DNA from: Clostridium_I sp047718555
GTDB lineage: Bacteria; Bacillota; Clostridia; Clostridiales; Clostridiaceae
NCBI RefSeq assembly: GCF_047718555.1
Contig: NZ_JBDNRK010000001.1
Coordinates: 1-64,000 of the forward strand
Reading direction: 5' to 3'
Length of the DNA: 64,000 nucleotides
The position numbers and the translations under genes were made by a program. Within the stretch, counting starts at the first letter, position 1, and each line of letters begins with the position of its first letter. The notes beneath the pieces were generated by a model. It saw nothing but the letters and a program-made list of their open reading frames with translations. It was not told the origin of the DNA and did no database searches. Below are positions 1 through 7,763 of this stretch, one piece after another.

Positions 1-160
1 TACTCCCATCGCACACAGCGAAAGCGATTCACACAAAATCTAAGATTTTGGTTCTTTGCTTTTCTTCAAGTGGGAGTAAAGAGTGGCTACGTCCATGGAT
101 AACGACTTCTAAGCATCAGATGCAATAAAAACTCCACCTGATGCCAAGAATTCTGTTTAT
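1..160 (+). repeat. Dispersed structured intergenic element, copy A (5' end cut by window edge)
   Basis: Matches the right part of the element seen complete at 4634-4770 and 39163-39281. Visible blocks are ACTCCC (2-7) pairing with GGGAGT (72-77), the right stem arm GAGTGG (81-86), GGATAACGACTTCTAAG (97-113), a 3' hairpin with arms CATCAG and CTGATG, and the constant 3' end ATTCTGTTTAT. The loop between the two arms of the first stem is much longer here (about 65 nt against 13-21 nt elsewhere) and holds extra small inverted repeats. The partner arm CCACTC would lie left of the window. Confidence 0.75.
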
Positions 161-193
161 ATAGGAACTTTTTAGTATAATATGAGGTGCTTT

Positions 194-1255
194 ATGAGAT
201 TAGAATTTATGGATAGAGTTAAAGAAAATGATATTCTTGGTAGAAATATATATACTAGCGAGGGAAATATACTTTTAAGAGCAGGTGTAAAATTAAATGC
301 ATTATATATAGAAAAGTTAAAAGAAGTAGGAATTATATACATATATGTTGAGGACAATAGATTAGATGATGTGGAAGAAGAAGATAAACAATTATTGGAA
401 CTAAAAAGTTTAACTATGAAAAACATGTCTAAAATAATAAAGAATATATCTGGAAATACTAATAAAAAAGAGTCAATAGATTCTTTAAAAATAATTGAAG
501 ATTTAATTGACTATATAATAGAAATGGGTGATGTTAATAAATATTTATATAACATTCAAACCTATGATAACTATACTTATGCACATAGCATAGACACTGG
601 TATAATGTCAACATTTTTAGGGGAAAAAATGAATCTTAATGAAAATGAATTAAAGGAGCTTGGCATGGGAGCTATACTTCATGACATCGGAAAGACAAGA
701 GTTCCCATATCAATAATAAATAAGACGGGTTCTTTAACTGGTGAAGAGTATGATGAAATAAAAAAACATCCTATCTATGGCAAGGAAATTTTAGAAAGGA
801 ATTTTAAAATTTCAAGTAATGTAATTAAAGTCATTACAGAACATCATGAAAGGGTTGATGGTACAGGGTATCCTTATGGGTTAAAGGGTTACCAAATATC
901 TAAACTTAGTAAAATTGCCTGTATATGTGATGTTTATGATTCTATTATGACTGATAGATGTTATAGAAAAAAATTTGCTCCTAATGATGCCTATGAACTT
1001 ATTTTAGCTGGAAGTGGAAGCTTATTTGATGATAAAATTGTAAAGGGCTTTAAAAATACATTTTCTGTATATCCACTGGGATGCTGTGTAAAACTATCTA
1101 ATGGCATAGAAGGATATGTGATAAAACAAAATCCAGGATTTCCTGATAAACCAATTATTAGAGTATTATATGATATAAATACGAAAAAACCTGTGCAGTT
1201 TTATGAAATTGATTTAGTAAAAAGTCTAAATTTAGTTGTAGAAAGTATAGTATAA
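194..1255 (+). CDS. HD-GYP domain cyclic-di-GMP phosphodiesterase
   Basis: Predicted c-di-GMP phosphodiesterase of 353 residues. The HD-GYP domain fills roughly residues 115-300, with the metal-binding HDIGK at about 163-167, a HH pair and the signature DGTGYP at about 222-227. An N-terminal region of about 110 residues without recognisable transmembrane segments and a small C-terminal beta-rich tail flank it, so it is probably cytosolic. The start at 194 is preferred over an ATG at 182 because GAGGTG (184-189) then sits 4 nt upstream. It follows directly after a repeat element. The target process (motility, biofilm or sporulation) cannot be read from the context. Confidence 0.88.
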   Translation: MRLEFMDRVKENDILGRNIYTSEGNILLRAGVKLNALYIEKLKEVGIIYIYVEDNRLDDVEEEDKQLLELKSLTMKNMSKIIKNISGNTNKKESIDSLKIIEDLIDYIIEMGDVNKYLYNIQTYDNYTYAHSIDTGIMSTFLGEKMNLNENELKELGMGAILHDIGKTRVPISIINKTGSLTGEEYDEIKKHPIYGKEILERNFKISSNVIKVITEHHERVDGTGYPYGLKGYQISKLSKIACICDVYDSIMTDRCYRKKFAPNDAYELILAGSGSLFDDKIVKGFKNTFSVYPLGCCVKLSNGIEGYVIKQNPGFPDKPIIRVLYDINTKKPVQFYEIDLVKSLNLVVESIV

Positions 1256-1412
1256 TTTAAATATTCCTCATAAGATTATCTGACAAAAGCATATTTAATA
1301 AAAGATATATACTGAAAATTTCACATTGAAATCACTATAAATTGTATAGTGAAAATTAACTTACAAACTTTTGCGGTTTAATTATTATATGCAATAGCTA
1401 GAGGAGAGTGCT

Positions 1413-2393
1413 ATGGATAAGTATATAAAAAGCATAATTCAGCAGTTATGTAATTATTACGATTATAGAATTACGGAAATAAACAGTGGCAGTGGTAAAG
1501 AAGAATTTTGGGGAGCTATAAGAACACAAACTGTTCCTAAAAAATTATTTGTATTTTTTTGTACGAAGGATCTAAACAATATAGATAATGCTATAAATAG
1601 CAGCATAAAAACAGAAAATGATTATGTTAATATAGTAAAGGTTCTTGTTGTAAAAAATAACATAGATATTCCAGAGATACTCAGTAAAAATTCTGGTAAT
1701 ATCTTAATTATTAATTCTTCAAGTAATGAAATTTTATACAGCTCAAATGAAATTGCCAGTGAAATTATGGAGATTATAAATATATTAAATTTTTTCAAAA
1801 ATAACAAAAATAACTATAAAAAATCACTGGTAACCTACGGTATAATAGTTATCAATGTGGTGATTTACATAATTTCTGCCCTTCTGTCAAGAAATATATT
1901 TGACATAGATGTAAACGTTCTGGAATTTTTGGGTGCTAAAGATAATTTGTTAATAAATAATGGACAATATTACAGACTATTTACCTGCATGTTTTTACAT
2001 AGTGGAATCTTACACATAGTTTCAAATATGTATGCACTCTATAGTATAGGAGGGTTAGCAGAAAGCGTCTATGGGAAGAAAAAATACATAAGTATATATA
2101 TAGTATCTGGAATAATAGCATCCTTATTTAGCTATGTATTTAGCAGCGGAGTATCAGTAGGTGCATCTGGAGCAATATTTGGAGTATTAGGAGGAGTTCT
2201 GGTTATAGGACATAAATTAAAGCATAGAATAGGTACGGGACTTCTCAAAAATATCATTTTTGTTATTGCTATAAATTTATTTATATCTTTTACAATACCA
2301 AATATAGACATATCCGCTCATGTTGGTGGACTTATAGCAGGAATAATAATATCCTGGTTCATGTTTCCAAAAAGATCTACCTCAGGGGTGTAA
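1413..2393 (+). CDS. Rhomboid-family intramembrane serine protease
   Basis: 326-residue membrane protein. Residues 1-130 are soluble and resemble no domain I can name; from about 140 there are six or seven hydrophobic segments. The rhomboid catalytic dyad is visible: GASG with Ser252, followed by IFGVLGG, and His303 in SAHVGGL. HSGILHIVSNMYAL in the second helix is the usual rhomboid HxxxHxxxN-type stretch. Family members cleave transmembrane helices of substrates within the membrane; the substrate here is unknown. The start has a good AGAGGAG ribosome binding site. Likely a single-gene transcript ending at the hairpin near 2458-2505. Confidence 0.9.
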   Translation: MDKYIKSIIQQLCNYYDYRITEINSGSGKEEFWGAIRTQTVPKKLFVFFCTKDLNNIDNAINSSIKTENDYVNIVKVLVVKNNIDIPEILSKNSGNILIINSSSNEILYSSNEIASEIMEIINILNFFKNNKNNYKKSLVTYGIIVINVVIYIISALLSRNIFDIDVNVLEFLGAKDNLLINNGQYYRLFTCMFLHSGILHIVSNMYALYSIGGLAESVYGKKKYISIYIVSGIIASLFSYVFSSGVSVGASGAIFGVLGGVLVIGHKLKHRIGTGLLKNIIFVIAINLFISFTIPNIDISAHVGGLIAGIIISWFMFPKRSTSGV

Positions 2394-2457
2394 AATTTGG
2401 TAACTATACCCTTGAGATAGCTTGGTGGAAGTTCACTCTATGAAAGATTTGTTATTA

Positions 2458-2505
2458 CCTCAGGAGTGTAGTTTTTAATCACCCTTAAACTACATTCCTG
2501 ATGTG
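2458..2505. terminator. Inverted repeat between convergent rhomboid and ftsH genes
   Basis: CTCAGGAGTGTAGTTT pairs with AAACTACATTCCTGA around a short loop containing TTAATCACCC. It lies between two convergent genes and could end transcription from both sides. The T-tracts are short. A related block CTCAGGGGTGTA / TATACCCTTGAG lies just upstream (2382-2417), so two similar hairpins stand in tandem. Confidence 0.55.
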
Positions 2506-2511
2506 AATTTA

Positions 2512-4251
2512 TTACTTTACTATATTAAGTAAATCAACTTCGTTGAGAGTTTCTTTATCTAAAAGTTCTGATGCCAGCTTGTCTAAGATATCTTTATTTG
2601 AAAGTAAAACATTTTTAGTTTCCTCATATAGAGAATTGATAATATTTTTACATTCTTTAACTATGTCATTGCTTGGATTATAGTTGATATTTGACAATTC
2701 GGATAGATTCAAAAGTCCGAGAGTTTGTCCCATACCATACTGTGTTACCATATTTGTTACCAATCTTGTACTTTCTCTAAAATCACTGTATGCGCCTGTT
2801 GTTATAAAATCCTTACCGAAAATTATATCTTCAGCAGTTCTACCTGCAAGAAGTACCATAATTTTTTTCATTATATAATCTTTATTTTGATAAAGCTTGT
2901 CTTCTGGTATGCTTAAAGTATATCCGCCAGCTCCCTTAGTGCTTGGTATTATGGTAACCTTAGAAACCTTTTCTTTTGGAAGCATTTTTAATGATACTAA
3001 AGCATGTCCGGCCTCGTGGAAAGCAGTTATTGATCTATCTTTTTCACTAATATTGGAGCGATTAATTTTTTCATAGCCAGCTATTACAATAGAATAGGCT
3101 TTATCAAAATGTACATTTTCTATAAATTTGCTATTTGCTTTACAGGCAAGAATAGCAGCTTCATTAACAAGATTCTCCAATTTAGCACCAGAAAAATAAG
3201 AGGTTTTACGAGCTAAATCATCTATGTCAATTTTACCTATAGGTTTATTTTTTAAATGAAGTTTTAATATTTCCTTTCTGGCATTTAAATCTGGTAATAC
3301 TATTTCTATATGTCTATCGAATCTTCCAGGCCTTAATAGAGCCGAATCCAGCATATCTAGCCTGTTGGTAGCGGCCATAACTATTATACCTTCTTTTTCA
3401 TTGAATCCTGACATTTCCGTTAACAGGGCATTGAGGGTTTGATCTCTTTCATCAGAACCACCATTTTTACCGGATTCTCTCTTTTTACCTATAGCATCAA
3501 TTTCATCTATAAATATTACAGCCTTACCATGAGACCTTGCCTTTTTAAACAGCTGTCTTACTCTGCTGGCACCAACCCCTACATATACCTGAATAAAATC
3601 TGAACCTGACATAGCATAAAAAGGGACTCCAGCTTCTCCAGCTACGGCTTTAGCAAGAAGCGTTTTACCGGTACCAGGTTCTCCATATAGTATTACACCT
3701 TTTGGCATTCTTGCACCGTAGGAATTATATTTTTCTGGACTTTTTAAAAAATCCACAATATCTTTTACACTTTCTTTAGCTTCTTCATTGCCGGCTACAT
3801 TCTTAAAATTAAAACCTATATCTTCTACTACATCGGTGGAAAGAGCATCTACAGAAAATAAACTTTTAGAAGTAACATTACTTGATTTTATAAGCATGAC
3901 AATTATGGTAACTATAGAAAGTGACAATAAGGCTGTAGGAGCTATATCTCTATTGTATGAAAAAGATTGTTCTGAAACTTCCACACCTTTATTTAATAAA
4001 TCGGCTTTGAAAGTATCTGTTCTGGGATTATCTGTTTTATATATAGTTCCATCTTTTAATTTTACATCTATTTCAGGCGAATTAGTGAGAGATACCTTTA
4101 AAACCTTATGACTTGCTACATCTTTTTCAAAATCTAGGTAAGATGTATCTTTAACATTTCCACTAGTAAAGTTAAAAATAATAAGCAATACCAATGATAT
4201 GGCTGCTGTGGCCATAGGTATTAGTAAATATTTATTCTTAAGTTTATGCAT
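2512..4251 (-). CDS. ftsH: FtsH-family membrane-anchored AAA+ zinc metalloprotease (short paralog)
   Basis: 579 residues from the ATG at 4251; the ATG at 4257 lies only 1 nt from the AGGAGG ribosome site and is less likely. Two transmembrane segments (about 10-28 and 105-122) frame a small external domain, then the AAA+ domain with Walker A GEPGTGKT (near 190), Walker B IFIDEIDAIG and the second region of homology LRPGRFDRHIE, then the protease domain with the zinc site HEAGH near 415. ATP-driven degradation of membrane and short-lived cytosolic proteins is the family role. It is shorter than usual FtsH (about 600-650), lacking the long C-terminal tail, so it may be a second, specialised paralog. 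It stands alone and faces the rhomboid gene. Confidence 0.9.
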   Translation of the reverse strand: MHKLKNKYLLIPMATAAISLVLLIIFNFTSGNVKDTSYLDFEKDVASHKVLKVSLTNSPEIDVKLKDGTIYKTDNPRTDTFKADLLNKGVEVSEQSFSYNRDIAPTALLSLSIVTIIVMLIKSSNVTSKSLFSVDALSTDVVEDIGFNFKNVAGNEEAKESVKDIVDFLKSPEKYNSYGARMPKGVILYGEPGTGKTLLAKAVAGEAGVPFYAMSGSDFIQVYVGVGASRVRQLFKKARSHGKAVIFIDEIDAIGKKRESGKNGGSDERDQTLNALLTEMSGFNEKEGIIVMAATNRLDMLDSALLRPGRFDRHIEIVLPDLNARKEILKLHLKNKPIGKIDIDDLARKTSYFSGAKLENLVNEAAILACKANSKFIENVHFDKAYSIVIAGYEKINRSNISEKDRSITAFHEAGHALVSLKMLPKEKVSKVTIIPSTKGAGGYTLSIPEDKLYQNKDYIMKKIMVLLAGRTAEDIIFGKDFITTGAYSDFRESTRLVTNMVTQYGMGQTLGLLNLSELSNINYNPSNDIVKECKNIINSLYEETKNVLLSNKDILDKLASELLDKETLNEVDLLNIVK

Positions 4252-4435
4252 TAACATACCTCCTAGGGAGCAATTTAAATTCCGTTTTTAGTTTACATAA
4301 TATATTATACAACGTTTTTTGTTAAAGTCTAATGGAAATTTTACTTAATGTATTATAAAAGTGTAAAAATATAAGATAACTATTATTAATTAACATTAAT
4401 TTAATGATTAAAACTGGAAACTTTAAGTGTTATTA

Positions 4436-4478
4436 TGGTATAATTAGGTATATTATTAAAGCTTAAGTTTAATAATAT
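4436..4478 (+). promoter_or_regulatory. Extended -10 promoter candidate with a perfect 11-bp inverted repeat at the start region
   Basis: TGGTATAAT (4436-4444) is an extended -10 sequence, but the -35 region is poor. Directly downstream, ATATTATTAAA (4450-4460) and TTTAATAATAT (4468-4478) form a perfect inverted repeat with a 7-nt spacer and no T-tract, so it looks like an operator rather than a terminator. It lies about 320 nt before the rubrerythrin gene. Peroxide-responsive PerR control of clostridial rubrerythrins is known, but I cannot match a PerR box with certainty. Confidence 0.35.
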
Positions 4479-4633
4479 TATAGAGATAGGACATATTCAA
4501 AAAATAATTGGTCAGTATGTCTTTTATTTTATATGATATCGTAGATGTAGGAGATAAACATATATTAGCTATATCGAAATTATTATTATATGATTTAAAG
4601 GATTATCAGAATTTTTGACTTATTATTTATTTT

Positions 4634-4770
4634 TTATCCGATGACTACCATCCGTAATACTCCCATCTTCTATCAAAGCGGGAGATAACGGCTGCTATGT
4701 CCCTGGATAACGATTTCTAAGTTTCAGCTGGAGAAAAAAAATTCCACCTGAAACAAAGAACTCTGTTTAT
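4634..4770 (+). repeat. Dispersed structured intergenic element, copy B (full length)
   Basis: Best reference copy, 137 nt. Outer ends TTATCC (4634-4639) and GGATAA pair with each other; inside, CCGT/ACGG and CTCCC/GGGAG form a stem with a loop of about 17 nt. After GGATAACGATTTCTAAG comes a 3' hairpin with arms TTTCAG and CTGAAA (plus CTGGAG/TTCCA), then the constant end AAGAACTCTGTTTAT. It occupies the leader region of rubrerythrin in the sense orientation, ending 29 nt before the start codon. Confidence 0.8.
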
Positions 4771-4799
4771 GTCTAAATAATGAGAGGGTGTGTTTTATT

Positions 4800-5354
4800 A
4801 TGGCATTAAACAATGCAATGACTGCTGATTTTTTACGTTCTGCTTACGGTGGAGAAAGTATGGCTCATATGAGATATCTTATATGGGGTGATCAGGCAGA
4901 AAAAGATGGATATTCTAACATAGGAAGACTTTTTAGAGGAGTAGCTTACGCAGAATTTGTTCATGCTAAAAATCATTTTACTGTACTTAAAGAGCAGGTA
5001 GGGGACAGTTCTGTTGCCGCTGGAGCTGTATTTGGTAATACAAACATAGTTGAAAATCTCCAGGGAGCAATAAATGGAGAACTTCATGAAGTTGATCAAA
5101 TGTATCCTGTATATCTTGAAACTGCAAAATTTCAAGATGAAAAAGATGCCCAAAGATCTTTCCATTTTGCATTAGAAGCAGAAAAAATTCATGCTGAATT
5201 ATTTAAAGATGCACAGGATAAAGCTAAGGCACAAACAGATATAGGATCTGAAAAAATTTACGTATGTCCAATTTGTGGTTATACAGAAATTGGTGATAAT
5301 GTTGAAAAATGTCCAGTCTGCGGCGCTAAAAAGGATATTTTTAAAAGTTTTTAA
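4800..5354 (+). CDS. rbr: Rubrerythrin
   Basis: 184 residues from the ATG at 4800, with GAGAGGG 11 nt upstream; a GTG at 4788 inside that ribosome site is unlikely. The N-terminal four-helix ferritin-like domain carries the di-iron glutamates (YGGESMAHMRY, AYAEFVHAKNH, NGELHEVDQMY, FHFALEAEKIHAELF). The C-terminal rubredoxin-like domain has two CxxC pairs (CPICG and CPVCGA) that bind one iron. Rubrerythrins reduce hydrogen peroxide in anaerobes using electrons from rubredoxin or NADH oxidoreductases. It is monocistronic: a repeat element lies upstream and a strong terminator downstream. Confidence 0.95.
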   Translation: MALNNAMTADFLRSAYGGESMAHMRYLIWGDQAEKDGYSNIGRLFRGVAYAEFVHAKNHFTVLKEQVGDSSVAAGAVFGNTNIVENLQGAINGELHEVDQMYPVYLETAKFQDEKDAQRSFHFALEAEKIHAELFKDAQDKAKAQTDIGSEKIYVCPICGYTEIGDNVEKCPVCGAKKDIFKSF

Positions 5355-5380
5355 AATAACATATTTTGTTATAGTATTTC

Positions 5381-5430
5381 AAGAGGCTGCTTTTAATGCA
5401 TTAATATGTGTTAAAAGCAGTCTCTTTTTC
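5381..5430 (+). terminator. Intrinsic terminator of rubrerythrin
   Basis: AAGAGGCTGCTTTTAA and TTAAAAGCAGTCTCTT form a long stem followed by TTTTTC. Confidence 0.88.
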
Positions 5431-5490
5431 TGTAAGGGAAAAAATCAGTTTAAATAGATTATATTATAACTTTTAATAAGGTCGGTTTAT

Positions 5491-5567
5491 CATTTAAACT
5501 CAGTGGGAATACAAAATCCCACTGAGTAAGATTCATTGATAATAAATATGATTTATTGTAACATATA
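5491..5567. repeat. Second short dispersed repeat, copy 1, with perfect 11-bp inverted repeat
   Basis: ACTCAGTGGGA (5498-5508) and TCCCACTGAGT (5517-5527) form a perfect hairpin. The block continues with AAGATT and ends in TTATTGTAACATAT. A related block lies at 37897-37956 with the same order: TAAACT, GTGGAATA, TCCA, AAGTAAGATT, ATTTGTAACATAT. No T-tract follows, so a simple terminator does not explain it. It lies just before mscL. Confidence 0.4.
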
Positions 5568-5609
5568 TAGTAGAATAGTGTCTAAAAATCAAACAAAGGA
5601 AGTGTTGGT

Positions 5610-6041
5610 ATGTGGAAGGATTTTAAAAAATTTGCATTAAAGGGCAATGTAATTGATCTAGCTGTAGCTGTAATAATAGGTGGGGCCTTTGGGAAGATAG
5701 TTAATTCCTTGGTAAATGATATTATTATGCCACCTCTTGGACTTATTTTAGGAAGAGTTAATTTTAGTGAGTTATACATTAATTTAAGTGGAAATCAGTA
5801 TGGTTCCTTGTCTGATGCTGTGAAAGCAGGAGCACCTACTATAAATTATGGAGTATTTTTGAATAATATAATACAATTTTTAATAATTGCATTTTCAATT
5901 TTTATTGTAATAAAACAGCTTGATAGATTTAAAAAGAAAGAGGAAAAGATTGAAACAGAAAAGAAATGTCCTCATTGTTTTACAAATATACCTATTAAAG
6001 CAACCAGATGTCCTCATTGTACATCAGTGTTAGAAGAATAG
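5610..6041 (+). CDS. mscL: Large-conductance mechanosensitive channel MscL with C-terminal zinc ribbon
   Basis: 143 residues, GGAAG ribosome site 8 nt upstream. Residues 1-110 are MscL: amphipathic start MWKDFKKFALKGNVIDLAV, pore helix M1 with GGAFGKIV, periplasmic loop, second helix around 88-105. The channel opens under membrane tension to release solutes on osmotic downshock. Residues 120-139 add two CPHC motifs, a likely zinc ribbon in the cytoplasmic tail; canonical MscL has only a helical bundle there. Similar tails occur in some other Firmicute MscL proteins, as I recall it. Single gene with its own terminator. Confidence 0.93.
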   Translation: MWKDFKKFALKGNVIDLAVAVIIGGAFGKIVNSLVNDIIMPPLGLILGRVNFSELYINLSGNQYGSLSDAVKAGAPTINYGVFLNNIIQFLIIAFSIFIVIKQLDRFKKKEEKIETEKKCPHCFTNIPIKATRCPHCTSVLEE

Positions 6042-6080
6042 AAAAAATGAGTCTATCCAAAGGTTAGACTCATTTTTTCT
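6042..6080 (+). terminator. Intrinsic terminator of mscL
   Basis: AAAAAATGAGTCTA pairs with TAGACTCATTTTTT around a 9-nt loop. The flanking A and T tracts make it bidirectional, so it may also serve the convergent glutaredoxin-like gene. Confidence 0.88.
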
Positions 6081-6155
6081 ATTCTTCCGTTTAAATTAAT
6101 TCTAGACTATTTAAGAACAATATCTTCTATAGTGAATACAAGCAGTTAATATTAA

Positions 6156-6440
6156 CTATAGAATTGAGGTCTTCTCATTAGAAGCACAAGCTCTGTCGAA
6201 TACCTGCTTCACAATCTCCTTAGTAGGGACACCTTCATGAACTTTAAAATTTCCAACATAGTATGTAGGAACGTAATAATAGTCATATTGCTTAGATATT
6301 TCTGGATGAAGTTCTTCATCAATTATTTTAATTTCAATATCCTGATATTTTGGATTTTCTCTTTTTAAGCTGTCCATAAAAGAAAGTGCTTGTTTACAAT
6401 ATGGACACCAGCTAGTTACAAACATAGTTACAGGTTTCAT
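6156..6440 (-). CDS. Glutaredoxin/thioredoxin-fold protein with CPYC motif
   Basis: 94 residues from the ATG at 6440; a GTG at 6452 lies inside the AGGTGGTGG ribosome site. The chain begins MKPVTMFVTSWCPYCKQ, giving the redox-active CPYC motif at residues 12-15, and carries a cis-proline region around VPTYYVG. Such proteins reduce disulfides or glutathione-like mixed disulfides, or act as electron donors. Length and CPYC point to glutaredoxin rather than thioredoxin (WCGPC). It faces mscL; no reductase gene is adjacent. Confidence 0.85.
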   Translation of the reverse strand: MKPVTMFVTSWCPYCKQALSFMDSLKRENPKYQDIEIKIIDEELHPEISKQYDYYYVPTYYVGNFKVHEGVPTKEIVKQVFDRACASNEKTSIL

Positions 6441-6811
6441 TATTACCACCACCTAATTTAATTCATTTGTGCATTAATATTTTCATAATAATGTTCTAAA
6501 AGATTTTAATAATTTTAGTTTTTCATAGTTGCAATATTTTATACTTAGTAATTTTATTGCTTTGTACTATATTAACATATTACTGTAAAATTATCAATAA
6601 TAATTATTGTATAATAACTATTGTATTGTTAATAGGGCCTTAATAGTTGAGTATATAGAGAGATAGTCAGTTGTAAGTTCAAAGGTCTTAATATTGTATA
6701 GCTAAATTTTAGGTGATATAATATTACTATAAGTGAAATATTCATTAACTAAATTATATAAAACACGTAAAAATTAAAATTTAAAAATATAATCAATGGA
6801 GGTACATAGAG
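6441..6811. other. 371-nt intergenic region between divergent genes
   Basis: Very AT-rich stretch that must hold promoters for the glutaredoxin-like gene (leftward) and the isomerase (rightward). I see no convincing -35/-10 pair, hairpin with T-tract or open frame. Confidence 0.5.
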
Positions 6812-7282
6812 ATGAAAATTGCAATGGCAAACGATCATGCTGGGTTTGAGTTAAAAGAAGAAATAAAGGCAATTTTAGAAAGTCAGGGACATGAGGTAAT
6901 AGATTTTGGAACACATAGTAAGGATTCCTGTGATTTACCGGATTTTGTTTATCCTGCAGCTTTAGCTGTTGGAAAAGGAGAAGTTGATCGCGGAATATTT
7001 GTAGATGGAGTTGGTTATGGCAGTGCATTAATTGCAAACAGAATATATGGAGTAACTGCTGTGGTTTGCCAAGATCCTTTCTGTGCAAAATTAGCACGTC
7101 AACATACTGATAGTAATGTATTATGTATTGGCGGAAAAATAATAGGTTCTGCAATAGCTCTTGATATTGTAGATGTATGGATGAAAACTGAATTCTTTTC
7201 TGGAATTGAAAAATATGAAAAACGTGTACAGAAGGTAAATGAAATCAGTGAAAGACATTTGAAAAAGCTTTCTGAGATATAA
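6812..7282 (+). CDS. RpiB/LacA/LacB-family sugar-phosphate isomerase with Asp in place of the catalytic Cys
   Basis: 156 residues with GGAGG 10 nt upstream. The chain follows RpiB: MKIAMANDHAGFELK at the start (phosphate-binding Asp-His), GEVDRGIF, then ARQHTDSNVLCIGG with the conserved histidine. Family members interconvert aldose and ketose 5- or 6-phosphates. In E. coli RpiB the active-site base is the Cys of ICGTG; here the position reads VDGVG, with Asp, as I recall for the LacA subunit of galactose-6-phosphate isomerase. No partner LacB-like gene is adjacent. It may be a novel-specificity isomerase or a non-catalytic relative. Confidence 0.8.
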   Translation: MKIAMANDHAGFELKEEIKAILESQGHEVIDFGTHSKDSCDLPDFVYPAALAVGKGEVDRGIFVDGVGYGSALIANRIYGVTAVVCQDPFCAKLARQHTDSNVLCIGGKIIGSAIALDIVDVWMKTEFFSGIEKYEKRVQKVNEISERHLKKLSEI

Positions 7283-7300
7283 GTTAGCTGTGGTACATAT

Positions 7301-7342
7301 AAAAATAACTTTCTGTGTAATTGCATAGGAAGTTATTTTTAT
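7301..7342 (+). terminator. Intrinsic terminator after the RpiB-like gene
   Basis: AAAATAACTTTCT pairs with AGGAAGTTATTTT, followed by TTTATA. Confidence 0.82.
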
Positions 7343-7496
7343 ATTCATATTGAATTAATTTAGATTATAATTCTATTCATAAAATATTATTATTTAGTAT
7401 AAATATTAGTTACAATATGGAAAAGAAACTGTAACATAGCATTGATATTATAAAGTCATGAAGATTACCCCCTTCAGATATTTAATATTTATATGG

Positions 7497-7528
7497 AAAA
7501 AGCACCAGTAGAGATACTGGTGCTTTTG
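7497..7528 (+). terminator. Orphan strong terminator hairpin
   Basis: AAAAGCACCAGTA and TACTGGTGCTTTT flank a GAGA tetraloop. It lies 155 nt beyond the previous terminator with no open frame between, so it may end a small transcript or act on opposite-strand transcription. The rest of 7283-7763 shows nothing I can assign. Confidence 0.7.
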
Positions 7529-7763
7529 TGAGTTAAATTTTTATTACAAATTTGTAAGATAACATATTCAACTTGTAAGCTTGCAGACATGGAATTAGGT
7601 ATATTAGATATATATAATTTAGATATAGCGATTAATAGCAGTTAATAAAGTATCAAGTAAATTATTATCTATAAATTAAATTGACATTAATATTCAATAA
7701 TTAAGACAGCTATAAAGATTTATTATTTGCTAAATAATATGGAAGAAAAAAGGGGATGGATAA

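Noticed and set aside
4450..4478. The perfect 11-bp inverted repeat as an intrinsic terminator for the leftward ftsH or for an unknown transcript
   Set aside because: No T-tract on either side and it follows an extended -10 sequence, so an operator role is more likely.
6774..7154. A 126-codon open frame on the minus strand opposite the RpiB-like gene
   Set aside because: Composition is dominated by Q, L and H as expected for an antisense shadow, it has no ribosome site, and the plus-strand gene is clear.
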